Below are positions 27,401-34,892 of a stretch of DNA of 36,107 nucleotides, in pieces. This DNA comes from an uncultured Hyphomicrobiales bacterium. Its GTDB lineage: Bacteria; Pseudomonadota; Alphaproteobacteria; Rhizobiales; Beijerinckiaceae. The stretch covers positions 1-36,107 of the forward strand of contig CAISZN010000495.1 of assembly GCA_903889985.1 (NCBI GenBank), read 5' to 3'. Within the stretch, counting starts at the first letter, position 1. The number at the start of each line of letters is the position of its first letter. Both the position numbers and the translations under genes were made by a program. The notes under the pieces were generated by a model. That model ran no database searches. It had not been told where the DNA came from and was given only the letters and a program-made list of their open reading frames with translations.

Positions 27401-28452
27401 ATGGCCTTGCAAGCCGGAATGCTGAGGCGATTTCGAATGCTCTGCAACAATACTCCGGTGAGATTGAATATCAGTTGTTCCTGCAATGGTTGGCGGACCA
27501 GCAGCTTGGCTCTGCACAAGCGCGGGGGCTGAGGGCCGGTTGCTCAATTGGCATTTATAGGGATCTCGCTGTTGGCTGCGCTTACGATGGTGGGGAAACC
27601 TGGAGCGATCCCGAGAGCTTTGCACATGGCGTTTCGCTGGGTGCGCCGCCGGACCCTTTTGCGGCTGATGGACAGGTGTGGCACCTGCCTCCGCCAAATC
27701 CCTACAAATGGCTTGAGTGTGGCCTCACGCAGTGGAGCGCTATCATCGGGGCCAACATGCGCCACGCCGGTGCGCTGCGCATCGATCACATCCTTGGCTT
27801 TGCCCGCCTTTTCTTCGTGCCCTCCGGTGCAACCGGAGCGGAGGGTACCTATGTGAAGATGCCACGTGATGCGCTGATCGCTGCAACTGCCATTGCGAGC
27901 CATCAAGCAAAATGCATGGTCATCGGCGAGGATCTGGGGACCGCAGAGGCGGGGCTGACCGAAGCATTGATGGCAACCGGGATCTATTCGACGCGCGTTC
28001 TCTGGTTTGACCGGGACGGGGAGAAATTTACGTCACCTCGTGGTCACCACAAGAATACTGCTGCATGCCTGTCGACACACGATCTTCCGACTTTCTGCGG
28101 CTGGCGGGTCGGCCGGGACATTGAGATCGAACGGCTTTTGAATCGGATTGGCGAGGAAGAAGCAAACAGGCGGGTGGTTGCCCGAGAGCGGGAGCGTGAT
28201 TTTCTGTCGGAGGCCTGTGGCGGTGATGATGCGTTTTCGGTTCACAGGTTCCTTGGAACCTCGGGTGCATCTCTCGTGCTCGCTCAAGTCGAGGATCTGA
28301 TCGGCGAAACCGAGGCGCTCAACGTACCGGGGACCGACCGGGAGTGGTCGAACTGGCGACGGCGCCTGCAGGTCAATGTGGACGATCTTCCGCAATGTTC
28401 CGATGCGACGCAGGTGCTCCACGGCCTTGAGGAAGGTCGGAATCATCCTTGA
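24400..28452 (+). CDS. Fusion of GlgX-type glycogen debranching enzyme and MalQ-type 4-alpha-glucanotransferase
   Basis: One open frame of about 1350 residues carries two complete enzymes. Residues about 1-645 are GlgX/isoamylase-like: a CBM48 domain, then a GH13 barrel with nucleophile D317 (GFRFDLA), acid E353 (LIAEPWD) and D425 (VAAHDGMTL), which would cut alpha-1,6 branches left by GlgP. After a short linker (about 645-665), residues up to 1350 are MalQ-like GH77 with D1129 (RIDHILGF), E1177 (VIGEDLGT) and D1228 (STHDLPTF), which would rejoin short maltodextrins into longer chains that GlgP can use. I take the ATG at 24400 that overlaps the glgA stop; an earlier in-frame ATG at 24307 lies inside glgA. 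No stop or frameshift separates the halves. Confidence 0.93.
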   Translation: MTAPGVHIESEGLRVSVVSRHSSRMWVCIYAADGTTEVCRVELKRISETQFAGFVPGEGAGCRYGLRADGPLDKGEGHRFDSSKVLLDPWATRIDRPFRYDERLCTAGLDTAAIVPKAIAEKPLPDIEVWTRGDSGLIYEINVRSFTKLHPDVADAERGTIAALANPSVIDHLTRLGVGTVELMPLAAWIDERHLPPLHLSNAWGYNPVSFFAPDPRLAPGGIADVRKAVAALHDAGISVILDVVYNHTGESDALGPALSLRGLDQALYFRLSNGVLINDTGCGNTLACDRPEVIALILESLRHWKRSTGIDGFRFDLATILARRESGFDRNAPLFTAIADDPILRRCKLIAEPWDVGPGGYQLGQFSSPWCEWNDRYRDDVRRFWRRDQGFIGQLATRLAGSSDVFAKSGRTPSASINFVAAHDGMTLADLVTYSAKKNEANGEDNRDGTNENYSWNCGVEGPGDDSDVNAARKRDVSALLATLFFSRGTPMLTAGDEFGRTQNGNNNAYAQDNGTTWLDWSSRDLHLERFTSELMACRARHPALRDDAWLNGAGDPADVVWWAEAKPMTHGDWEDQNRQSLGMELSKPNAEGGFDHVFIVFNAGADTNFKLPAPLDGGDWAVELATVPVHLNRGSVDMPARSVLLLHETTLPQKIAQHVKPDDEQIRRLAEAHGIAPDWWDLSGRHHRVPIDSLHTILNSLGIPCRSKGDLAEARARLTQTRRRLLEDSNIASAEQPFLRITVPARNRPRRIRVTLGDGIGVQEMDLRTSSLECTGGINLGGEAYDTLLAPLPELPVGAQRIAIDTQSAMLLVSPKACYAPVQLEGQRKSFGLTSHLYGLRRSGDAGIGDFETLARFGEAAGQLGAKLVGVNPLHHLFPLDRERASPYQPSDRRFLDPIYIDAATALRQYGGEKARHFSADLASQAKALSELSKVDYPLVWAIKDKILRAVFQDFLTAMPAHSDFAQFTHTAGPALRSHGLYQAICIATGSSDRSVWPHGLASRNAEAISNALQQYSGEIEYQLFLQWLADQQLGSAQARGLRAGCSIGIYRDLAVGCAYDGGETWSDPESFAHGVSLGAPPDPFAADGQVWHLPPPNPYKWLECGLTQWSAIIGANMRHAGALRIDHILGFARLFFVPSGATGAEGTYVKMPRDALIAATAIASHQAKCMVIGEDLGTAEAGLTEALMATGIYSTRVLWFDRDGEKFTSPRGHHKNTAACLSTHDLPTFCGWRVGRDIEIERLLNRIGEEEANRRVVARERERDFLSEACGGDDAFSVHRFLGTSGASLVLAQVEDLIGETEALNVPGTDREWSNWRRRLQVNVDDLPQCSDATQVLHGLEEGRNHP

Positions 28453-28703
28453 GCTATCAATGCAATCTGACCTTCGCGCCTGGGCGTGACTTGATTTGGA
28501 GCTTCTGCGGGAGGCCTGTGGCGCAATCCCTAAGCTGCTTGGAGCGCTGTGGATGGGATATTCAGGCCTCGTTCCGACATTGGCGGCCGGGCCGATGAAG
28601 CTCCGGGGGCCGGTGTTTCGTGCTTCCCGCCCCTTCGATTGGGTATTTACGCGGCTTCGGCGGTGCGTCACTATTCCCCAATAATCAAGAACGGGGGGAA
28701 GTG

Positions 28704-29903
28704 ATGGGCCTTCGAACAATTCTGGTTGCCGCCTTTGCTGCTAGCCTTGCCGCTGGTGCAGCCTATGCTGAAGAATGGCGCTCGCTTGAAGACGTTAAAA
28801 AGATGGTCTTGGACCGTGCTGGCAAACGTGGCTCGTTTGCTGAGGTTAAGCGCACAGACGTTGAGCAGATTCTCAGCAACATCAAAACGCTTGATCGGGA
28901 TGAATGGGCGCGAGAATGGTGTCGTGTCGGCTTGAAATATGAAGCCGAAGGCGATGCGCTTGTAAAGAGCAATGCCAGTCGCAAGGACATTGCTGCGACC
29001 TATCATCTCGCATTCAACTATTGCATGCTGGGACGCTACCCGACGGCAACGTCAGCAGGAAAGAAGGAAGCTTATCTTCATTCCGTTCGGCAATATCGCA
29101 AGGCTGGCGAATATCTGGATCCGCCGTTGCAGATTGTTGAAATTCCCTTCGAAGGGAAGAAGCTGGTCGCATACCTGCGGATCCCCAGGAATGTTGAAAA
29201 GCCCCCTGTTGTCATGAATTGGGGTGGGGTCGATGGCTGGAAGGAAGATCGTGAGCGCCCGAACCAACGCTTGTTGAAGGAGGGTATTGCAACTTTTACC
29301 GTTGACCTGCCGGGCACAGGCGAAAGTCCGGTCCTCTATGGCGATCCTGCTGCGCAAAGAGCCTTTTCAGCATTTATTGATCACCTGGTGGCGCGAACGG
29401 ATGTTGATGGTTCCCGCATCGCAGTGTGGGGCGGCAGCTTTGGAGGATATTGGGCCGCGCGTCTTGCCTATACCGAGGCAAATCGAATTAAAGGAGCCGT
29501 CTTCCAGGGTGGCAGTGTTCATTTGGGTTATGAAAGGAAATGGCTCGTGCCAGCCTTCACCACAGGTGGTGCAACATATCTGTTTGGCGCGGGCAGTCTG
29601 CTGGAGGCTCGCAATGCCGCCATGGGGTTGAAAACCATGGATGAGTTCCTGGATGCAGCGCCAAAGCTATCGCTTGTCGCACTAGGCCTCATCGATAAGC
29701 CGTCTGCCCCTATCCTTGGTGTCAACGGCAAACTCGATGATCAGGCGCCCGTGGAAGACATCTACTTTCTCATGGAACACGGAAGCCCGAAGGAAGCGCG
29801 GATCTATCCCAAGGGTTACCACATGGGAGCCACGCCAGGTCAGCCTGAAGATGAGATCGGCAACATGATCACCGATTGGCTGAAGCAGAAATTGAAGAAA
29901 TGA
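28704..29903 (+). CDS. Exported FrsA-like alpha/beta hydrolase
   Basis: The 399-residue product begins with a signal peptide (about 1-22, ending in GAAYA), has a helical region (about 25-140) and then an alpha/beta-hydrolase fold. The nucleophile elbow is GGSFGGYWAARLAY with S245; a likely acid lies in GVNGKLDDQAPVED and the histidine is H373 in KGYHMGA. The arrangement resembles FrsA/DUF1100 and dihydropseudooxynicotine-hydrolase-like enzymes, which cleave esters or C-C bonds. Here the signal peptide points to the periplasm. The ATG at 28704 has GGGGGGAAG just upstream; a GTG at 28701 also fits. It lies 251 bases after the glycogen operon, too far to be called part of it. Substrate unknown. 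Confidence 0.8.
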   Translation: MGLRTILVAAFAASLAAGAAYAEEWRSLEDVKKMVLDRAGKRGSFAEVKRTDVEQILSNIKTLDRDEWAREWCRVGLKYEAEGDALVKSNASRKDIAATYHLAFNYCMLGRYPTATSAGKKEAYLHSVRQYRKAGEYLDPPLQIVEIPFEGKKLVAYLRIPRNVEKPPVVMNWGGVDGWKEDRERPNQRLLKEGIATFTVDLPGTGESPVLYGDPAAQRAFSAFIDHLVARTDVDGSRIAVWGGSFGGYWAARLAYTEANRIKGAVFQGGSVHLGYERKWLVPAFTTGGATYLFGAGSLLEARNAAMGLKTMDEFLDAAPKLSLVALGLIDKPSAPILGVNGKLDDQAPVEDIYFLMEHGSPKEARIYPKGYHMGATPGQPEDEIGNMITDWLKQKLKK

Positions 29904-29982
29904 AGGAGGGGCCAATAGGCTGCCTGGGTTCAAGGTCTCCCATTGTCCGGAAGCGTCTGGGCTTCCAACCCGGTACCTCCTT
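29903..29982 (+). ncRNA. Possible nested stem structure in the leader of the small membrane-protein gene
   Basis: Three nested stems can form: seven pairs 29903-29909 with 29976-29982, seven pairs 29924-29930 with 29967-29973 (one G-U), and six pairs 29949-29954 with 29961-29966, the last two directly stacked. The outer stem's 3' arm runs into TTTT. It could be the end of the hydrolase transcript or a regulatory leader; I match it to no known family. Confidence 0.3.
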
Positions 29983-29998
29983 TTGACCGGGGAATGTC

Positions 29999-30205
29999 AT
30001 GCTTCGCCTTGTCGGCTTACTCTACGGCCTGTTCGGAACCTTACAATCCGGCATGGCGCTAACCGTTGTGCCGTCCATTCCCTCCTTCGCAGACAGGAGC
30101 ATGACCCTGCTGCCCTTTGCGACTGCGGGGGGCTTCCTCTTTGCTGCTCCAATCACCTGGTTCATCCCAAGAGCGATCTTGGCTAACGGGCGCAAGCTTG
30201 CTTGA
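29999..30205 (+). CDS. Small membrane protein of unknown function
   Basis: The 68-residue product is mostly hydrophobic, with two likely membrane helices (about residues 5-25 and 38-58) and a short basic end (ANGRKLA). An SD, GGGGA, lies five bases before the ATG, and the gene ends 28 bases before another small membrane protein, which supports real translation. I do not recognise the family. The pairing with a DUF2892 protein hints only at a membrane role. Confidence 0.5.
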   Translation: MLRLVGLLYGLFGTLQSGMALTVVPSIPSFADRSMTLLPFATAGGFLFAAPITWFIPRAILANGRKLA

Positions 30206-30233
30206 GTTTTCTCGTCTGGATAAGGATAAGCAC

Positions 30234-30437
30234 ATGACCAAGAATGTTGGTGGAACGGATCGCATCCTGCGGATCGTCATAGGCTTGATCCTGATCGCCT
30301 ATGCTATTCCGCTTGGGTTCGGCAAGACAGGATGGAACTGGGTTGGCTGGATCGGTGTTGTGCCACTTCTCACCGCGCTGATCGGAAGCTGTCCGCTTTA
30401 CAGCCTCATCGGTGTGAATTCCTGCCCGCGTAAATAG
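30234..30437 (+). CDS. DUF2892 (YgaP transmembrane-like) small inner-membrane protein
   Basis: The 67-residue protein begins KNVGGTDRILRIVIG, the signature of the DUF2892 family, followed by two membrane helices and the conserved end GSCPLYSLIGVNSC, which carries two Cys. This domain occurs alone or joined to rhodanese in YgaP; its function is not settled, and sulfur-related roles are suggested by the fusions. The ATG at 30234 has AAGGA about ten bases upstream. It lies 28 bases after the previous small gene and is followed by a strong terminator. Confidence 0.8.
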   Translation: MTKNVGGTDRILRIVIGLILIAYAIPLGFGKTGWNWVGWIGVVPLLTALIGSCPLYSLIGVNSCPRK

Positions 30438-30481
30438 TTTACGCTGTCGAAGACCTGCTGATCTGGCTGAATATTTTCAAC

Positions 30482-30519
30482 ACCGGATGCTGCTCTGAGC
30501 GAGGCATCCGGTATTTTTT
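30482..30519 (+). terminator. Rho-independent terminator after the DUF2892 gene
   Basis: Nine-base perfect arms (30482-30490 and 30504-30512) are followed by ATTTTTT. The position suits termination of the small membrane-protein operon and may also serve the convergent methyltransferase gene. Confidence 0.85.
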
Positions 30520-30548
30520 ACAAATCGAAGATATTGCTCCGGATCCGC

Positions 30549-31154
30549 CTACTTCCAGCCAATTAGGTCGATGACTGCAGCCATACCTGCATGTCCGCCA
30601 CCTTCGGACATATGCGTCTCGTATTCTTTCAACTCGATTTTCTCAAAGCTTCCAAAGGCTGCTTCCAACATCTCTCTCGTATAGAGGTGATCCAACTGCT
30701 TGGGGCCTCCTGTTCCGAATTCAAGCTGTTTTGGCGTATATCCTTCGATAAGCAGGAGCCCTCCGGGCTTCAGCGTACGGCGCATACCTGCCCATTTCTT
30801 GGCGCGTTGGACCGGATCAGAAAACTGGGTGAAGATCTCCACGATAACGTCGAAGTGGTTGTCTGGATAAGACCACTCATGGACATCGGCGATTTCGAAA
30901 TTCATTGAGACGCCGCGCTTCGTTGCAAGCGCTCTCGCTTTTTCCTGACCCTTTGGAGAAAAATCGATGGAGAGCACATCCAATCCCTGTTCGGCCAGCC
31001 ATACCCCGTTGCGACCCTCGCCGTCGGCAACTGAGAGTCCTTTGCCACCCTTGGGCAAGCGGAACTTCTGTGATGCCAAGAAGACATTCGGCTCTTCACC
31101 AAAGATATATTCCGCAACGGAATAGCGGCCTTGCCAGCGGTCAAATTCACTCAT
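30549..31154 (-). CDS. SAM-dependent methyltransferase (class I)
   Basis: The 201-residue protein has the Rossmann SAM-binding motif GLSVADGEGRNGVWLAEQG (motif I region) and VLSIDFSPKG with its acidic residue for ribose binding, followed by DVIVEIFTQF and LKPGGLLLIEGYTP (post-motif strands). It resembles TehB-like small-molecule methyltransferases. The substrate is unknown. The ATG at 31154 is chosen over an upstream in-frame codon (31196) because AGGGAGC lies just before it. It is divergent from an MFS transporter gene, so the two could share a function, but the 315-base gap gives no direct evidence. Confidence 0.85.
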   Translation of the reverse strand: MSEFDRWQGRYSVAEYIFGEEPNVFLASQKFRLPKGGKGLSVADGEGRNGVWLAEQGLDVLSIDFSPKGQEKARALATKRGVSMNFEIADVHEWSYPDNHFDVIVEIFTQFSDPVQRAKKWAGMRRTLKPGGLLLIEGYTPKQLEFGTGGPKQLDHLYTREMLEAAFGSFEKIELKEYETHMSEGGGHAGMAAVIDLIGWK

Positions 31155-31469
31155 TTCTGCTCCCTTTGAGTCCGGAGTGTCAGCGTCTGGATACATACGA
31201 TGTGTGATTCCATTTCATCCAACTATACGGTGGACGCCTCATGGACAAATCGCGAGTTTCACGGGCTCAAGCGATGGTCAGGAACATTCATTATCATAGA
31301 TATCCGCTAGTAAAAGTCGGAATTGATTCTGGCGCCATCCTTTCGAATTTCAAGAAGCGCGCTCTCGACTTTGGCGAAAGGGAAATGCAGAAGAGTAACA
31401 GGAGATCGTCTCAAGGTTTGTGACGCATCCAATAGCTTTGCCAGGTTGAAAACAGTGGAGAGGACTGAG

Positions 31470-32651
31470 TTGAAAGGCTATATCGACCGGTCGGTTCTCT
31501 TCCCGCTGCTCTTTCACTCCTTTTTCATGCAGCTTTGTATAGCCATGTTGAGGGTGACGACGTCCTATCGGGTTCTCGAACTGGATCTGCCGGTCGTTTG
31601 GCTTGGGCTGATTTCAGGGACTTTCGCCCTGTTGCCCGTGTTCTTGGCGGTTTCCGTCGGGCGTTTCATAGACCGAGGAAACGACGCGCGCGCCGCATGG
31701 ATCGGCTCTTCACTGGTCGTTGGCCCGGCTATTCTGTTCTATTTCTGGCCCGGAACTCCTTTTCTCCTGTTGATCTATACGCTGCTGCTTGGTGTCGGCC
31801 ATTTGTTCATAATGGCGAGTCACCAAATGCTTTGCGTGAGAGCCGGCGGTGACCATGGAAGAGACTTTGCTTTCGGCAACTTTACAGTTGCGCAAGCTCT
31901 CGGTCAGGGCTGCGGACCTCTCATCATTGGGTGGATTGGTGGTGCAGCACGGATCCCCGAAACGCATTTCCTGTTCGGTATCGCAACGGCTGGATCGATC
32001 CTTGCGATGCTGATCGGATTTTCGCTGAGGCCCATTGACAGTGCACTCAGACGCAAGCGGGACGAACCGCATATTCCGGTTCTGGAGCTTCTGCGCATCG
32101 ATGGTTTGATTGCTATTCTGGCAGCCAGCGTCATTTCGATTACCGCTTCGGACCTTCTGCCTATTTATCTTCCGTTACTGGGAACGGAACGGAATATCGA
32201 TGTCAGTCAGATTGGCACCATCCTCTCCGTTCGTGCTGCCGCCTCAATTGCGTCTCGCATGGGCTATGCTTCTGTCGTCCAGATCCTCGGTCGGAAAAGA
32301 ATGACTGTCTACAGCATGATTTTGAGCGGGGTTGGTTTTCTATGCCTGGCAGCTCCGATGCCGATCTGGGGCTTATATATCGCTGCTGTGATTGTCGGCC
32401 TTGGGTTGGGAGTAGCCTCGACAATCAGCATTACCTCCATCGTGGATTTGGTTCCGATCCAGGCGCGCGGTACAGCAATGACTCTCAGAATAACGGGCAA
32501 TCGTGTTGGTCAGGTATTGGTCCCGCTCGCTGGAAGCTTCATTGCTGCGCTTTCGGGCGCTGCAGGGATGCTTGGCATTATCGCCGTCAGCCTGATCGGC
32601 TCAGGACTCAGCGTACATGCTGGAAACAAAAACAAGAGACAGGTCAAATAA
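31470..32651 (+). CDS. Major facilitator superfamily transporter
   Basis: The 393-residue protein has about 12 hydrophobic segments and the MFS loop motif A around VGRFIDRGNDAR (between helices 2 and 3), repeated in weaker form at the second half (QILGRKRM). The start is placed at a TTG at 31470 because GGAGAGG lies six bases upstream and the following residues lead straight into helix 1. A longer frame from 31323 would add 49 residues unlike a transporter N-terminus. The substrate cannot be told; drug or metabolite efflux is common for this type. Confidence 0.85.
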   Translation: MKGYIDRSVLFPLLFHSFFMQLCIAMLRVTTSYRVLELDLPVVWLGLISGTFALLPVFLAVSVGRFIDRGNDARAAWIGSSLVVGPAILFYFWPGTPFLLLIYTLLLGVGHLFIMASHQMLCVRAGGDHGRDFAFGNFTVAQALGQGCGPLIIGWIGGAARIPETHFLFGIATAGSILAMLIGFSLRPIDSALRRKRDEPHIPVLELLRIDGLIAILAASVISITASDLLPIYLPLLGTERNIDVSQIGTILSVRAAASIASRMGYASVVQILGRKRMTVYSMILSGVGFLCLAAPMPIWGLYIAAVIVGLGLGVASTISITSIVDLVPIQARGTAMTLRITGNRVGQVLVPLAGSFIAALSGAAGMLGIIAVSLIGSGLSVHAGNKNKRQVK

Positions 32652-33090
32652 GCGTCATTTTCTGACACCAAATGCGACGCCTTCTGCAGGCAATAAAGCC
32701 TTTAGCCCTTTGAGAATGGGCTCACCTTGTTTACCTTCTTCAGAAGGTCACACATCACCAAGTGCCGGTCGCCGACTTCTCTGAAGACTTGAGGTGCGAT
32801 CATAGGTGCAGATCGTGTCATCTGGTTTCACTGCAGAAGACGTTTGCAAGTTTGGCGTGTGGTGCCAGCGCCTGGCATCAGGCCTCGTTTGTGGGATTGT
32901 TCTGCTAAAGAACTTAGGCTCTGCAGTGATGTTGAAGAGCGTGAATCTGGAATGCGATGTTTTCAGGGATTGCTACCTTTTCAAACGTTTCCAGAGTCTG
33001 GTTCACGGCTTTGGTCCATAAAAAACAAGTCACAGTTTTGGAGCCACGTTCAGCCGATTAAATGCCTCAAAAACGACGCATGAAAAGAAA
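32652..33090. other. Gene-free stretch between the MFS transporter and the porin
   Basis: I see no convincing gene. Two tight hairpins stand out: ACCTTCT/AGAAGGT at 32733-32748 with a two-base loop, and TGCCAG/CTGGCA at 32863-32877 with a three-base loop, extendable by a G-U and a G-C pair. Neither has a T run. It may hold a decayed gene or an unrecognised small RNA. Confidence 0.3.
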
Positions 33091-33113
33091 AAGGCCCCGG
33101 AAAACCGGGGCCA
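33083..33113 (-). terminator. Rho-independent terminator of the porin gene
   Basis: On the minus strand, a perfect eight-base GC stem (33106-33113 with 33094-33101) with a TTTT loop is followed by TTTTTCTTTTC. It lies 26 bases past the porin stop and is a textbook strong terminator. Confidence 0.92.
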
Positions 33114-33139
33114 AGTCTGGGTCTTCTCACTAGAGAAGT

Positions 33140-34570
33140 TCAGAAGTTGCGCTCGATGCGCAGCTTGGAAGTCCAGCCGGACTCGCTGGCGCCCGGCGAA
33201 CCAGCAGCCACGAAGGCAGCATTCGCATTCTGAATGTTGCTCTTCAGGTTGATGTACTGGAGCTCCAGACCGATGTCGAAGTCCTTGACCGGTGAGAAGA
33301 TCAGCGCATGGCTAACTTCAAACATGCGGCCCTTGCCCCACTGGTTGGCGAGGGTCGTGGTCGACGGATTGATCTCGATGTAGCCAGCAGTGGCCTGCGA
33401 ACGCCAGTTGCCGGACCAGTTATGAATGAGCAAACCACCGACGTTCCAACCGGTTGTATTGCCGATCGTGAACGGTGAAGCCAGCGTTCCCAGACCACCG
33501 GTAACGGTGATGGCGGAGTCAACACGACCGATGCCAGCGAGGATACGACCACCGGAAGCGTTCGAGAGGTTATTCAGACCACCTGAAGACATCAGGCCGC
33601 CGAGCCAGCCGTTGGCGTAGTTCGCTGTCAAATACAGCTTGTCGCCGGGGGCCAGCATTGGAAGGTTGAACATGGCTGTCGCACCGATCGCGTATTCCGA
33701 CTTGGTGGACGAACCATTCAGAGCTCCGAAACCAACAGCGCCGATGCCAGCGAGCGGGCCAGGAGCCGCACCCGTGGTTGTATAGGAGTTGTTGTACGAG
33801 TTGTTGCCGATGGTGCCATGCACAATCGCCCAGCCCCAAGGCTGATCATAACGGATGTTAGCCGTGAACTGATAGCCATTTGCAGGGGTATTGTTGTAGG
33901 TCTTCGCGGAAGGAGTGTTCCACTCGCCCTTGTCTTCGATCGCAACAGTCGCCGACAGACCGCCACCGAATGTCGCGGTGTAAGCAATCTGCTTCTGCCC
34001 GTTCGGGAAGCCAGTCCAGGGCGTGCTGCTATACATGATGCCCGGCATGAACCCGTAGTTGCTGGGTGCAAGACCGAAGGTGAAGCCGGCCCACTGGACC
34101 GAAGCCGCCTCGAGGGTCGTGCTCTGAGCAGAGCCAGCGTTGGCAATGGTGGCGTTATTGGTCTCCGTGAAGCTTCGGATACCGCTGTTGTTGGTCATGC
34201 GCAAGCGAATGAACGTGCGAGCCGTGCCCCAGGCAGTCTGGGTGCGGGCATCGAGTTCAACGCGGCCGCGCATTTCCATGCCCGATGTGTCCATCGAACC
34301 GGAAACCTGAGCCGGGTTGGTGAAACCAGCAGCCGACAGCGTCACAATGCGCTTGGCCGGGGTGTACTGGTACTCAGCGCGCACGTAGCCGCCAACGCGG
34401 AGGCAGGTGTCCGTGCCCGGGATGTAGAAGAAGCCGGCGCCATAGGCGTCGCAAATCTTCACGTAAGACGCCGGAGCTGCCTTCTTGGACGGCAGATCGG
34501 CAGCGCTGGCGCCCGCGACGGCAGCGAAGCCGGCAACGGAACCAAGCAGAAGGCTCTTCACGAGCTTCAT
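33140..34570 (-). CDS. Outer-membrane porin (Porin_2 family)
   Basis: The 476-residue protein begins with a signal peptide (about 1-23, ending ASA) and then ADLPSKKA, followed by KICDAYGAGFFYIPGTDTCLRVGGYVRAEYQ with two Cys, the N-terminal pattern of Hyphomicrobiales porins. A beta-barrel rich in aromatic, Asn and Gly residues follows and ends in NF, the C-terminal Phe used for outer-membrane assembly. It would be a trimeric general diffusion channel. The ATG at 34570 has GGAGGTT six bases upstream. A longer frame to 34711 would disrupt the signal peptide. Two palindromes about 60-100 bases upstream are probably operators, and a MarR-family gene is divergent. Confidence 0.93.
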   Translation of the reverse strand: MKLVKSLLLGSVAGFAAVAGASAADLPSKKAAPASYVKICDAYGAGFFYIPGTDTCLRVGGYVRAEYQYTPAKRIVTLSAAGFTNPAQVSGSMDTSGMEMRGRVELDARTQTAWGTARTFIRLRMTNNSGIRSFTETNNATIANAGSAQSTTLEAASVQWAGFTFGLAPSNYGFMPGIMYSSTPWTGFPNGQKQIAYTATFGGGLSATVAIEDKGEWNTPSAKTYNNTPANGYQFTANIRYDQPWGWAIVHGTIGNNSYNNSYTTTGAAPGPLAGIGAVGFGALNGSSTKSEYAIGATAMFNLPMLAPGDKLYLTANYANGWLGGLMSSGGLNNLSNASGGRILAGIGRVDSAITVTGGLGTLASPFTIGNTTGWNVGGLLIHNWSGNWRSQATAGYIEINPSTTTLANQWGKGRMFEVSHALIFSPVKDFDIGLELQYINLKSNIQNANAAFVAAGSPGASESGWTSKLRIERNF

Positions 34571-34892
34571 GTGTAACCTCCAGTATGAGTTTCTCAGGCA
34601 AACAGCCCGCCGGACCCTTTTGTCACGGATACATCGTATTACGATGCATATGTATCGTGATGCGATATTTATAAGCATACCGAAATGGGTAATTGCGCCC
34701 TGGATGGACAATTCACAGCCATGTGGCTGGCCTGCAACAGAGTGCGCGAGCTTGGAGTTTTATCGACGGAAATGCGATACCACTCGATGTATGTCGGATT
34801 TCAAAGTTCGGCTGCACAATGATTTGATGTCTTGTCTTCGCTTTGGAGCGAAGTCCCCTCAAAGGATTCAATGGCGTTGCGGCGGAAATAAA
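34571..34892. other. Divergent regulatory region between the porin and the MarR gene
   Basis: No gene is seen in this 322-base region. The porin side carries the SD and the tandem palindromes listed separately. The MarR side (about 34690-34880) shows no clear operator. GGCGGA (34881-34886) is the MarR-gene SD. Confidence 0.5.
34632..34667. promoter_or_regulatory. Tandem palindromic operator candidates before the porin
   Basis: CATCGTA-T-TACGATG (34632-34646) is a perfect 7+1+7 palindrome. TATCGTG-A-TGCGATA (34653-34667) is a second one with the outer five base pairs matching. Their centres (34639 and 34660) are 21 bases apart, two helical turns, so two dimers could bind the same DNA face. 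They lie 62-97 bases from the porin start. The divergent MarR-type protein is the obvious candidate binder, by inference. Confidence 0.6.

Noticed and set aside
31241-31423. A 60-residue frame in the gap before the MFS transporter
   Set aside because: No good SD, no hydrophobic or domain pattern, and it overlaps the likely promoter region.
32806-33021. A 71-residue frame between the MFS gene and the porin
   Set aside because: Cys-rich, irregular composition without an SD or known motif; it could be a remnant but cannot be supported.
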